From positions 1 through 64,000 of the forward strand of contig PLTN01000162.1 in the NCBI GenBank assembly GCA_003164495.1: 64,000 nt of DNA, in the 5' to 3' direction. The notes beneath the pieces are model-generated. The model had not been told where the DNA came from, searched no databases, and saw only the letters and a program-made list of their open reading frames with translations. This document shows, one piece after another, positions 16,259 to 24,156 of the stretch (positions within the stretch are counted from its first letter, which is position 1; each line of letters begins with the position of its first letter). The DNA comes from Vulcanimicrobiota bacterium (GTDB lineage: Bacteria > Vulcanimicrobiota > Vulcanimicrobiia > Vulcanimicrobiales > Vulcanimicrobiaceae). The position numbers and the translations under genes are program-made.

Positions 16259-16300
16259 GACGCAACCCTCCGGCCCGTCTCTTCCACAAAGACGGGCCGT

Positions 16301-16882
16301 CTAAGCTAGTGTGTAGTCCGCGATGAAGAATAGGGTGCGACGGGTGGCCGTGGATGTCGGTGCGAAATCGGGCATCTCCAGATCCGTGGTTGACGGTTGT
16401 CCGAGGTGCCAGAGGCCGCCCGATGCCGTGATACCGTCGCTAGCCGTCGTCGTGTCCTCGGCATACGTGTAGAGCGGATGACCGTTATAGGTGAGTTGGA
16501 GCGTGCCCTCGGGACGCGTAATTTCACCAAACGGCGCGACCAGCGTGGCGCCCGCGGGCGGAACCACCGGCGGCCAGAACGTGGTGCACCCAACGGTCGC
16601 CGGCGGCACCGGTGCCGCGCACGCCGACAATCCAGGGGTCGTGAGGTCGAGATCGAAATTATATACGGCGAAGCCGTTGATTGCCGCGAGGCCGGTCTGC
16701 GAGCCGCGCGTTGCGGTCGAGAAGGCTGCCTGCGGGAGTGCGGGCGGCGCAGTAGGGGCTACCGTAGCGGGCGCCGCGAGAGGCGACATGGAGGTGCTAT
16801 TCGAGCCGCCGCTGCACGCCGAGAAGACGGCGAGCGCGACAACCGACAAGGCGGCGGGCAATGTGATAGCGCGATAATTCAT
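16301..16882 (-). CDS. Lipoprotein with secreted-repeat domain (Lipoprotein_15)
   Basis: This 193-aa lipoprotein has a lipobox ending at Cys23 (AVFSAC) and an Ala/Pro-rich linker to about residue 60. Two copies of the COG4315 repeat follow: GFAVYNFDLD with ACAAPV and TFWPPVVPP, then ITRPEGTLQLTYNGHPLYTY with a trailing GGLWHL. These repeats are found in exported proteins of unknown role. The Cys pair typical of the first repeat is present. It lies downstream of a GT39-like gene on the same strand (57-bp gap). Confidence 0.85.
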   Translation of the reverse strand: MNYRAITLPAALSVVALAVFSACSGGSNSTSMSPLAAPATVAPTAPPALPQAAFSTATRGSQTGLAAINGFAVYNFDLDLTTPGLSACAAPVPPATVGCTTFWPPVVPPAGATLVAPFGEITRPEGTLQLTYNGHPLYTYAEDTTTASDGITASGGLWHLGQPSTTDLEMPDFAPTSTATRRTLFFIADYTLA

Positions 16883-16938
16883 GCGCGCATTATCGCTCGA
16901 TAGCCTAAGCCGCTTTTGAAGACGCGATCGTCGCGGTC

Positions 16939-18420
16939 TTAGCCTTTTTTCAAGTCGTAACGCAGCACCGTTTCGTGGACCAGGCGCCGCTCGAGCGCGA
17001 GCCGGTAGCCGGAAGGCAACGCACGCGTTAGGATGCGAAGGCCCTGCCCGGTTCGCGGATCGTCCGTCCAGCCGACCAAGAACCAGATCCGCGATGGACG
17101 ATCGGCAGTCGCAACGAGTGCACCCCGGTCGATTGCGAACTTGTTGCTGTCATTGTTCGTCATCGTGAGCGGAAAGGGCGGCAAACGGGGAAACCGGAGC
17201 GCCGGCGTTCCGCTCACACGTAGCCGCTCGCGGTAATACTCATAGGGCAGCATCCCGAACGCCGGAAAGACGACGAGCTGATCGCCCGGCAGCTCGCCCG
17301 CGAAGATGACGCTGCTTGCCGTGCGCCAATTTTGGGCTACGATCATGTGCGTTCGGACAATGGCGCCAGTCTGCAGCGCCAAAACAAGCGCAGCGACCGG
17401 CACGAGGTAGAGCGGCCGCAACCGGGTGAGAATGATAGCGAGCGCAACGATGTACGACGGCCATGCCTCCACGAGGTATCGCTGCATATATGAGGGTTTC
17501 AGAATCAACGACTCCGCAAACACCAGGAGCGGCGGAACGGCGATCGTCGCGATGAGGAACAGTACCTTCGAAGTAAGGATGCGTTGCCGCCGGTGTAGCC
17601 GTACCGTGATCCAAGCAGCGACGAGCACGAGGGTGAGCACGACCAGCACGCGCGAACCCGCAAACCAATCCCAGGTCTCTACGAGAGCGCGCCACGTCGG
17701 GCGAGCGATGTAACCGTTAACGCTTGGATAGTGATGGAGGACGACGAGCAGCGGAGTTGTCGAGAACGCGATGGCGACAAGCGCCCAGGTCAGCCCGGAG
17801 CGGTACAGATCGCGCCGGCAGATCACGGCCCAGAGAGCATGTGCCGCACCCAAACACAAGAGAAACAGGTGAACGTAGCAACCCGCCGCGCTGATGAGGA
17901 CGTACCACGTCCAGCGCGGCCACGACGGACGTTCAGAGGCCCGTAAGAACGCCAATGACGACAGCGCCGCGACGAGAACGAGTAACGAATACGGCCGCGC
18001 TTGCCGCGCGAGGTCAAAAAGCAGCGGGCTCGTAGCCGCGAGAATAGCGGCCGCTACACCGGCCTTCGTATCGGAGAGACGTCGGGCAAGAAACGCTAGG
18101 GCGATAACCGCGCCGGCGGCGCAGAGAATGGAGAACCAGCGCAGCACCGCTTCGCTTTCACCCAAACGCATCCAGACGTGCATCCAGCCATAATACGCAC
18201 CGAAGAAGACGTCGCTGGATTGCAAGGCCGCGAAGAGGCTCCGAACATCAAGTCGCGCGTATGCGATCGTCGCCGCTTCGTCAAACGTCAGGCCGCTTTT
18301 CGCAAGCCGAAATGAATCCAACGCAAGCGAGAGCACCACCGCACCGGTGACGGCCAGTGTGAAGCCCCCTCGCCCGCGAAAGGGCATGACTCGTTTGGGA
18401 CCCAGTTGTGCCGTGAACAC
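16939..18420 (-). CDS. GT39-like membrane glycosyltransferase
   Basis: This 493-aa integral membrane protein has about ten or more hydrophobic helices. The Asp-Glu pair that marks GT-C glycosyltransferases of the ArnT/PMT type falls in the first periplasmic loop (TFDEAATIAYARL, Asp47-Glu48). These enzymes move a sugar from a polyprenyl phosphate donor to lipid or protein on the outer side of the membrane. The soluble C-terminal domain is short. The acceptor is unknown. Residue 12 is an alternative Met start. A second member of the family lies at 36,762-38,213. Confidence 0.8.
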   Translation of the reverse strand: MFTAQLGPKRVMPFRGRGGFTLAVTGAVVLSLALDSFRLAKSGLTFDEAATIAYARLDVRSLFAALQSSDVFFGAYYGWMHVWMRLGESEAVLRWFSILCAAGAVIALAFLARRLSDTKAGVAAAILAATSPLLFDLARQARPYSLLVLVAALSSLAFLRASERPSWPRWTWYVLISAAGCYVHLFLLCLGAAHALWAVICRRDLYRSGLTWALVAIAFSTTPLLVVLHHYPSVNGYIARPTWRALVETWDWFAGSRVLVVLTLVLVAAWITVRLHRRQRILTSKVLFLIATIAVPPLLVFAESLILKPSYMQRYLVEAWPSYIVALAIILTRLRPLYLVPVAALVLALQTGAIVRTHMIVAQNWRTASSVIFAGELPGDQLVVFPAFGMLPYEYYRERLRVSGTPALRFPRLPPFPLTMTNNDSNKFAIDRGALVATADRPSRIWFLVGWTDDPRTGQGLRILTRALPSGYRLALERRLVHETVLRYDLKKG

Positions 18421-18509
18421 TCCGGATGAGTATAATCAACCGTTTTCGATCCAACCCAGGCCCGCCGGCATCCGCACCAGTGACTTTTGTCCTGGAAAAC
18501 GTTGTACCG

Positions 18510-19253
18510 TTATCTGCCGTAGAGCTTTCGCGTGTGGTCGGTGATGAGTTTCTCGAACGCGTCGTAGGCCTTGGCTTTCAGGTCTCGCACGATCTCCAGC
18601 AACGTCTCGAGCTCGACCGCCTCGTGGAGCTGAATGCGCGAGGTCATCACGTCGATATTGGCCTCCACAGCGAGGCTTACGTCGTGCTGCGGGGGCGACG
18701 CTGAGAACGAGACCGATAGCACGCTGTGCGGATCGTGATCGTAGGCGGCGCGAAAGCCGGTCGCAAACGAGATGAAGCGCTTCGGCAGGCCGTGCGGGAT
18801 CGTCGTACCCAGCGTGAAGTAATCGGACATTAGGAGCGACTGCGCGGGGACCATAATGCGGTTGCGATAGGTCAGGTTGATCTGGGCGATCGCCTTCGGC
18901 TTGGCCACTTGCAGGTAGTTGCGCAGCGCATGCGCGATGCGATCGTACACGTCGGCCCAGCCCGGATAGGGACGGAGCGCATGCAGGGTCATCGCCATGT
19001 CCCCGCAGCGAGCCTGGTATTTGCCATCCGCCGTCGTCAGGAGGATCTTCGGGCCGTGCGAGCGTTCGGAGAGCGTCGAATTTTCGGCCGTTACCTGTTG
19101 TGGCGGAGTGGGATAGACCGACCGCATTTCATCGTAGAGGCGAGTGGGCAAGTGTGGGTCCCACGCACCCACCTGCGAAAATTCGAATTCGCAGATGACT
19201 TCTTCGATGGGCGATGTCGCGTGGCGCTTTTGCGGAAAGGTTTGCATCGTCAT
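18510..19253 (-). CDS. TIGR04255 family protein
   Basis: This 247-aa soluble protein begins with the signature of the sporadic TIGR04255 family (SPIEEVICEFEFSQ), followed by a mixed alpha/beta body with INLTYRNRI and ending in a long helix with DAFEKLITD. The family's function is not known; members often lie next to small partner genes. Here the ATG overlaps the stop codon of the 88-aa gene upstream by ATGA, so the two are translationally coupled and form an operon with a universal stress protein. Confidence 0.75.
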   Translation of the reverse strand: MTMQTFPQKRHATSPIEEVICEFEFSQVGAWDPHLPTRLYDEMRSVYPTPPQQVTAENSTLSERSHGPKILLTTADGKYQARCGDMAMTLHALRPYPGWADVYDRIAHALRNYLQVAKPKAIAQINLTYRNRIMVPAQSLLMSDYFTLGTTIPHGLPKRFISFATGFRAAYDHDPHSVLSVSFSASPPQHDVSLAVEANIDVMTSRIQLHEAVELETLLEIVRDLKAKAYDAFEKLITDHTRKLYGR

Positions 19254-19516
19254 TTGGAGTTGGTGTCCGGTTGGTCGGAGTAGCCGTGCAGCTCGCGCCG
19301 GTAGTTGACCATGCCCTTACGCACGATCTTTGGCGCCGCGGGCGGCGCAGCCGCCTTTTTGCGATCGGGCTTCGTGACGCGCAGCGCCGGCCGTGTCATG
19401 TTATAGAGCACCTGAATCAGCGGGCTATCCTCGACGTGGCTAAAGGCCTTGAGCACGCGTTTGCGGTGGAGGGTGATTCCGTTTGAATTCGCGATGAAAT
19501 CTTCTAAGTCCGACAT
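19250..19516 (-). CDS. Small hypothetical protein, TIGR04255 partner
   Basis: This 88-aa protein has a helical N-terminus (MSDLEDFIANSNGITLHRKR) and a Lys/Ala/Pro-rich linker, and is unrecognised. ATG at 19,516 starts one base after the UspA stop codon; the open frame from 19,525 would overlap that gene. The stop overlaps the next start by ATGA. Tight packing suggests it is made together with the TIGR04255 protein and may bind it. Confidence 0.7.
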   Translation of the reverse strand: MSDLEDFIANSNGITLHRKRVLKAFSHVEDSPLIQVLYNMTRPALRVTKPDRKKAAAPPAAPKIVRKGMVNYRRELHGYSDQPDTNSK

Positions 19517-19517
19517 G

Positions 19518-20468
19518 CTACGCACTCACCGTCGCCAAGCCGCGCACCGACTCCTTGACGGGCACCCGCGCCTTTTGCAAACCGCGCACGACGAGCACCG
19601 GTATGGGTGACGACTCAACGACGCTTTCCGCAACGCTGCCGATGAAGAGGCGCCGTAATCCGCGCCGCCCGTGACTGCCGAGCACGATGAGGTCGACCTT
19701 GTCATGTTCCGCCGTCACCACCAAAGCGTTCGCCGGCCGGCCGTCGACAACGCGACCCTCGAATGCACAGCCGCGTTTACGCGCCGTCGCAAGAGCCGCG
19801 TCCACGACGCGCTCGGCATCTTCGTGGAGTTCATCCAGCGCGGCCTGATGATAGTCGCTCCCGCCGACGACGAAGGCCGTGCCGGACACCGCGACCAACT
19901 CGACGCTGCCACGATCCTCGAGCGGAAAATTCATGACGGCTTCGAGCGCCGCATCCGAAGGTTCGGAATCGTCGATGCCGACCATGATGCGCTCGAAGCA
20001 GCGCCCCGATCGCACGAGTTGGTCGCCGGAACGGACGGTGAGCACCGGAATCATGCTTCCGCGCAGCACGGCTTCCGTGGTGCTGCCGATAAAGAAGTGC
20101 TCGAAGCCCGAACGGTTGTGCGTCGCAACGACGATCAGCGTACATGCTTCATCCCTGGCAAGCTCGAGAATGCCGAATGCGGGTTCGCCGTCAACCAGCC
20201 GGCCTTGCGCCGTCACGCCCGCGGTCTTCGCCCGGCTCTTGGCCCGTTCGATGAACTGGTCGCCCGCCGCTCGCAGCTCGTCGATGATCCCCGGGTCGGT
20301 GATTGCTCCGGAAGCCGCCGCTTCGGTTACCACCGGCACCCAGTTGACGAAGTGCGACACGATGAGTTCGGACCCGTGCTCGTTCGCGAGCTTGGCCGCA
20401 AAATCGACGGCCTGCTCGGCGGCGTCCGAACCGTCCGTACCCACCAAAATGCGTGAAAAGATGCTCAT
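19518..20468 (-). CDS. Universal stress protein, tandem UspA domains
   Basis: This 316-aa protein has two Usp domains (about 3-148 and 155-297). Each keeps a nucleotide-binding loop: THNRSGFEHFFIGSTTE in the first and GSHGRRGLRRLFIGSVAE (G-x2-G-x9-G-S) in the second, so ATP binding is likely at least in domain two. Tandem UspA proteins support survival in stress and non-growth states. It is the first gene of a three-gene operon with the 88-aa and TIGR04255 genes. The start is preceded by a short AT-containing spacer and a GGGAGG motif at 20,471-20,478 (minus strand). Confidence 0.92.
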   Translation of the reverse strand: MSIFSRILVGTDGSDAAEQAVDFAAKLANEHGSELIVSHFVNWVPVVTEAAASGAITDPGIIDELRAAGDQFIERAKSRAKTAGVTAQGRLVDGEPAFGILELARDEACTLIVVATHNRSGFEHFFIGSTTEAVLRGSMIPVLTVRSGDQLVRSGRCFERIMVGIDDSEPSDAALEAVMNFPLEDRGSVELVAVSGTAFVVGGSDYHQAALDELHEDAERVVDAALATARKRGCAFEGRVVDGRPANALVVTAEHDKVDLIVLGSHGRRGLRRLFIGSVAESVVESSPIPVLVVRGLQKARVPVKESVRGLATVSA

Positions 20469-20577
20469 ACCGCCCTCCCAATACCGATTGGTACGAGCGT
20501 ACGCTGGGGGTGTGAAGAGTCGGTGAGGGGGCCGGGAAGTGCGCCTTCACAGAACGTTCATGGGTTTACGGCGAAAA

Positions 20578-21069
20578 CTATTGCCAGGCGCCGCCGAAGA
20601 GCAACCCGGGATAGAGCGGCAACTGCAATACTTTGTAAAACATGCCGTAGACGAAGAGCGTCACGGCAACCGCGAGGACCGCGCTCGTCAAGAAACCCCG
20701 CTGCGCGTGCCAGCGCAGCGATGCGAAGACGAAGACCGGCACCGACGGCAAGGCGCCGATGAGCGTGAAGCCGGCGATCAGCGCGAGGATCGGCGCGAGG
20801 CCTACCCGGAAGGCGCGCGCCGAGCCGGTCGCTTGTGCATCGGCCGGAGTCAGTGCCGCCGGATTGAGCGCGCTCGTCAGCGCTCGGCCCACCGGCGTAC
20901 CGGTGCGCGCGACGATGTCGAGCGTGACGAGCAGCAAGGTCAACCACCCGACGAGCAGCGGCATCGCACGCGCGACCGGTCCCAGCCGGGAGGCGGATAT
21001 GATGAACGCCGCAGTGACGAGCCATATCGCGGCCGGTACGACGAAGGTGCGAGCCGCTGCCGGCATCAA
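20578..21069 (-). CDS. tctB: Tripartite tricarboxylate transporter small subunit TctB
   Basis: This 163-aa protein has four hydrophobic helices and the TctB pattern: a first helix FVVPAAIWLVTAAFI, a variable loop, and a last pair including FVYGMFYKVLQLPLYPG. TctB is the small membrane subunit that works with TctA and the binding protein TctC in proton- or sodium-coupled uptake of carboxylates. It is the last gene of a five-gene operon and overlaps tctA by ATGA. Confidence 0.85.
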   Translation of the reverse strand: MMPAAARTFVVPAAIWLVTAAFIISASRLGPVARAMPLLVGWLTLLLVTLDIVARTGTPVGRALTSALNPAALTPADAQATGSARAFRVGLAPILALIAGFTLIGALPSVPVFVFASLRWHAQRGFLTSAVLAVAVTLFVYGMFYKVLQLPLYPGLLFGGAWQ

Positions 21070-22562
21070 GCCCCCATCGCCTTACGCACCGCGAGTCGAG
21101 CGGGCGGTACGACCAGCGCCGCAACGATAAGCGCGGCCAAGGTCATCGCAATCGGACTCGCGACGAAGATCCCCCAACTGCCGTCCGACATCATCAGTGA
21201 TTGGTGATAGCTGCGCTCGATGATGCCGCCGAGCACCATGCCGATGACGATCGTAAGGCGCGGGTAGTCCTGGCGGATCAACACGTAGCCAAGCACGCCG
21301 AAGACGCCGCTCACAATGACGTTGCCGATGCTCTGATCGACCGAGTACGAACCGACGAGCGCGAGGCAAACGACGATCGGCACCAAAACCCGCGTCGGCA
21401 CCGTCGTGATCGCCGCCAGCGGCCGGACGCAGACCAAGCCGATGAAGGATGCCAGTACGCACGCGAACGTGAGCGCCCAGACGATGCCGTAAATTTCCGC
21501 TTGATGGTCGATCAACATCGCAGGGCCGGGTTGGAGGCCGTGCAGCATCAGGATCCCGAGGAACACCGCCATCTCGGCGCCGGCGGGCACGCCGAAACCT
21601 AGCGTGGGTATGAGATGGCTCCCGTCACTCGCGTTGATCGCCGATTCGGCCGCGATCACGCCCTCGATGTTGCCCTTGCCGAACGTCTCCGGCTGTTTCG
21701 ACACTTGCGAGGTGATCGAGTACGAAAGAAACGCCGCGACAGTACCGCCGACGCCGGGTACAGCGCCGACGACCGTACCGATGAGCGAACCGCGGAGCAC
21801 GGTCGGCCAATGACGGAGCGTTTCTATCAGACCGGCGCTCATGCGTTCGACCTTCACGCGGGCATCGGCGTTCGAAACGACGGCACCGCCCTTGATGGAC
21901 AAGTTGATCATCTCAGCGATCGCAAAAAGTCCGATCAGCGCCGGCACGATGCGCACCCCGCTCCAGAGATACTGGCTCCCGAGCGTGAAGCGCAGCTCGC
22001 CGGTCACCAAGTCCTGGCCGATGCAAGCGATCATCAGACCGAGGCCGGCGGTTACGAGCCCGCGCAACATCTTGCCGCGCGAGGACAACGCGACAACGAC
22101 GAGCCCCAACATGCCGAGCAAGAAAAACTCGGGCGGCCGAAACAGCAACACGATCCGGCGCGCCAGCGGCATGACCACCAACACCGACATCGTTCCGATC
22201 AAGCCGCCGATCGCGTTCGAACTCGCCGCCGCGCCGATCGCCAGCCCGGCCTTTCCTTGGCGTGCGAGCGGATAACCGTCGATCAACGTTGCAGCGCTCG
22301 GCGCCGCGCCCGGTGTGTTGAGCAGGATGGCGGTGATCGAACTGCCCATCGGGACGGCTCCCATCACGCCGCACGCGAAGGCGATCGCTCCGAATGAGTC
22401 CATGCCGTACGTCAGCGGCACGGCGAGCGCAATTGCCGTAGCGCCGCCGATCCCGGGTAAGGCACCCACGAAGAGACCGTAGGCCATGCCGAGCGCGAGC
22501 AACAGGAGTTGCGCCGGATGAACGAGGCTCGCGAACCCCGTCCACCAGGCCTGCCAGATCAC
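21066..22562 (-). CDS. tctA: Tripartite tricarboxylate transporter permease TctA
   Basis: This 498-aa integral membrane protein has two related halves of the TctA family: GALPGIGGATAIALAVPLTY near residue 35, then NTPGAAPSAATLIDGYPLA, and later VGAVPGVGGTVAAFLSYS. It forms the channel subunit of the tripartite system. Both neighbours overlap it by four bases (tctC stop with the tctA start, and the tctA stop with the tctB start). Length and motifs are normal. Confidence 0.93.
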   Translation of the reverse strand: MIWQAWWTGFASLVHPAQLLLLALGMAYGLFVGALPGIGGATAIALAVPLTYGMDSFGAIAFACGVMGAVPMGSSITAILLNTPGAAPSAATLIDGYPLARQGKAGLAIGAAASSNAIGGLIGTMSVLVVMPLARRIVLLFRPPEFFLLGMLGLVVVALSSRGKMLRGLVTAGLGLMIACIGQDLVTGELRFTLGSQYLWSGVRIVPALIGLFAIAEMINLSIKGGAVVSNADARVKVERMSAGLIETLRHWPTVLRGSLIGTVVGAVPGVGGTVAAFLSYSITSQVSKQPETFGKGNIEGVIAAESAINASDGSHLIPTLGFGVPAGAEMAVFLGILMLHGLQPGPAMLIDHQAEIYGIVWALTFACVLASFIGLVCVRPLAAITTVPTRVLVPIVVCLALVGSYSVDQSIGNVIVSGVFGVLGYVLIRQDYPRLTIVIGMVLGGIIERSYHQSLMMSDGSWGIFVASPIAMTLAALIVAALVVPPARLAVRKAMGA

Positions 22563-23518
22563 GGCTTCCCGATAAGGTCCGCATTCTTGGTGAAGAACGC
22601 GTGCTGCGCGGCTACGACTGCCGCGGCTTGGGCTGCATTGCCGGGCGCGAGGTCGGCGCTGGCGGTCTTGGCGCGCGCCTGCGTGTCCGGATCGCGAATT
22701 GCCGCCGCGATCGCGTCGCTGAGGCGCTTACGAATCTCCGGCGGCAGCCCCGGCGGTGCGCCGACGAGCGTATCGAGCGAGATCTTCGCCAGGTCCGGTG
22801 CGTGCGCGGCGCGAGCGTTGGGCACGCCTGGGACCGCGTTGCCGTCATCGAAGGAAAGCAGCAGTTTCACCTGATGCGACGTGACGAAGGGCGTGAGCGC
22901 GGTAAGGTTCGTGATCACGGCGTCGCCATCACCGCGGATCACGCCGAGGATGTATTCCGGTGCGCTCGGGTACCCCGTGATGATCTTCGCGTTCAAGCCG
23001 AGCCGGCGCATCGCCAACTGGGTGGCGGCGAACGCCGTCGAACCGGGGCCGGCGCTGGTGAAGGATACCGGGCGTCCCAGGGCTTTCATCGCTGCGATGG
23101 AGTTGATCGGGGAATTCGCTGCGACGGCCAACGCGTACGTTTCGTGCGCCACGCGACCGAGCCAGGTGTATTTGTCAACGTCGTAGTCGGTGCTTCCCAT
23201 CAACTGTAAAAGCAGCGTCCCCGGCATGCTCACGATGCCGATCGTGTAGCCGTCCGGTCGTGCTTTATATAGCTGTGTCGGCGCGACCGGTCCCGCGCTG
23301 AAGTTCTGTGGGAGGATGGTCACGCCCAACGCCTTCTGCAGTGCCGGAATCAGGAGTCGCGCGCTGATGTCGTACGCACCGCCGGGAGCGGCGGGAATGA
23401 TGAACGTGATCGGCTTGGTCGGGTAATCGGCGGCGCGAACGCCCGTGATGCCGGTCAGAATGCCGGCGATGACGATCGCCGGGAGCACCAACCGCTTGAC
23501 GGCCGCTGGAAGCTTCAT
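22559..23518 (-). CDS. tctC: Tripartite tricarboxylate transporter binding protein TctC (Bug family)
   Basis: This 319-aa periplasmic binding protein has a signal peptide (KRLVLPAIVIAGILTGITGV, cut near ADYP) and the Bug-family motif PGGAYDISARLL. Bug proteins bind small carboxylates by two ordered waters and deliver them to TctAB. ATG 23,518 is chosen because it overlaps the leuD stop by ATGA. The ligand cannot be read from sequence; the leuCD neighbours suggest a hydroxy- or unsaturated di/tricarboxylate. Confidence 0.92.
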   Translation of the reverse strand: MKLPAAVKRLVLPAIVIAGILTGITGVRAADYPTKPITFIIPAAPGGAYDISARLLIPALQKALGVTILPQNFSAGPVAPTQLYKARPDGYTIGIVSMPGTLLLQLMGSTDYDVDKYTWLGRVAHETYALAVAANSPINSIAAMKALGRPVSFTSAGPGSTAFAATQLAMRRLGLNAKIITGYPSAPEYILGVIRGDGDAVITNLTALTPFVTSHQVKLLLSFDDGNAVPGVPNARAAHAPDLAKISLDTLVGAPPGLPPEIRKRLSDAIAAAIRDPDTQARAKTASADLAPGNAAQAAAVVAAQHAFFTKNADLIGKP

Positions 23519-24156
23519 GCTAACTCCTCGCCGTTGTACATCCACGGCCGAACGGCACTCGCTTGCCGGTAGAATCGCTCGATCTCGCCGAGCGACTGCA
23601 GCGTCGTGTCGATCTCGTCGAGACCGTCACGCAATTGACGGCGGCGGAATTCAGGCAGTGCGAAGGTCAGCTTGCGTCCGCGCGGCGAGATAAGGAGCAA
23701 GTTCTCGAGATCGAGCGTCAGCAAGGCGCTCGGAGCGCCGGGCGCGCACTCTTCCGCCAACCGCACCGTCTCGCTCTCGTCGAGCTCGACCGGGACGATG
23801 CCGTTTTTGAAGCAGCCCGATTGAAACAATGGCCCGAAGCTCGGCGCGATGACCGCGCGAATGCCGTACGCGAGCAACGCCCAAACGGCGTGTTCGCGGG
23901 CGCTGCCGCAGCCGAAGTTCGGCCCGGCGATGAGAAACCGCGCCTCACGAAACGGCGGCCGGTTCAGGACGAAATCGGCAACTTCCGTGCCGTCATCGTT
24001 GAAGCGCCAGAACCGAAAGAGATCGGTCGACTTTACCGATTCGGCCGCACCCTGCGTCGCGGCGCCGCCCTTTTCAGCCGGCGTGCGCGGAGCAATGATC
24101 ATCGGGTCGATGTTGGGACGAAGGACAGCCGCAGCCGCTCCGATCACCTCGCTCAT
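23515..24156 (-). CDS. leuD: LeuD-like hydro-lyase small subunit
   Basis: This 213-aa swivel-domain subunit of the aconitase/isopropylmalate isomerase family shows NFGCGSAREHAVWAL and IAPSFGPLFQSGCFKNG, the substrate-recognition loop that differs among isopropylmalate, citraconate and homoaconitate enzymes. Translation starts at ATG 24,156, overlapping the leuC stop by ATGA; the longer open frame is antisense-like noise. With LeuC it would add or remove water across a double bond. The context with TctABC argues for catabolic use of an imported acid rather than leucine synthesis. Confidence 0.85.
   Translation of the reverse strand: MSEVIGAAAAVLRPNIDPMIIAPRTPAEKGGAATQGAAESVKSTDLFRFWRFNDDGTEVADFVLNRPPFREARFLIAGPNFGCGSAREHAVWALLAYGIRAVIAPSFGPLFQSGCFKNGIVPVELDESETVRLAEECAPGAPSALLTLDLENLLLISPRGRKLTFALPEFRRRQLRDGLDEIDTTLQSLGEIERFYRQASAVRPWMYNGEELA

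Noticed and set aside
16916-16946. Hairpin next to a T6 run between the lipoprotein and GT39 genes
   Set aside because: The T-run is on the plus strand and belongs to the AAA AAA codons at the end of the minus-strand GT39 gene; no plus-strand gene would use it.
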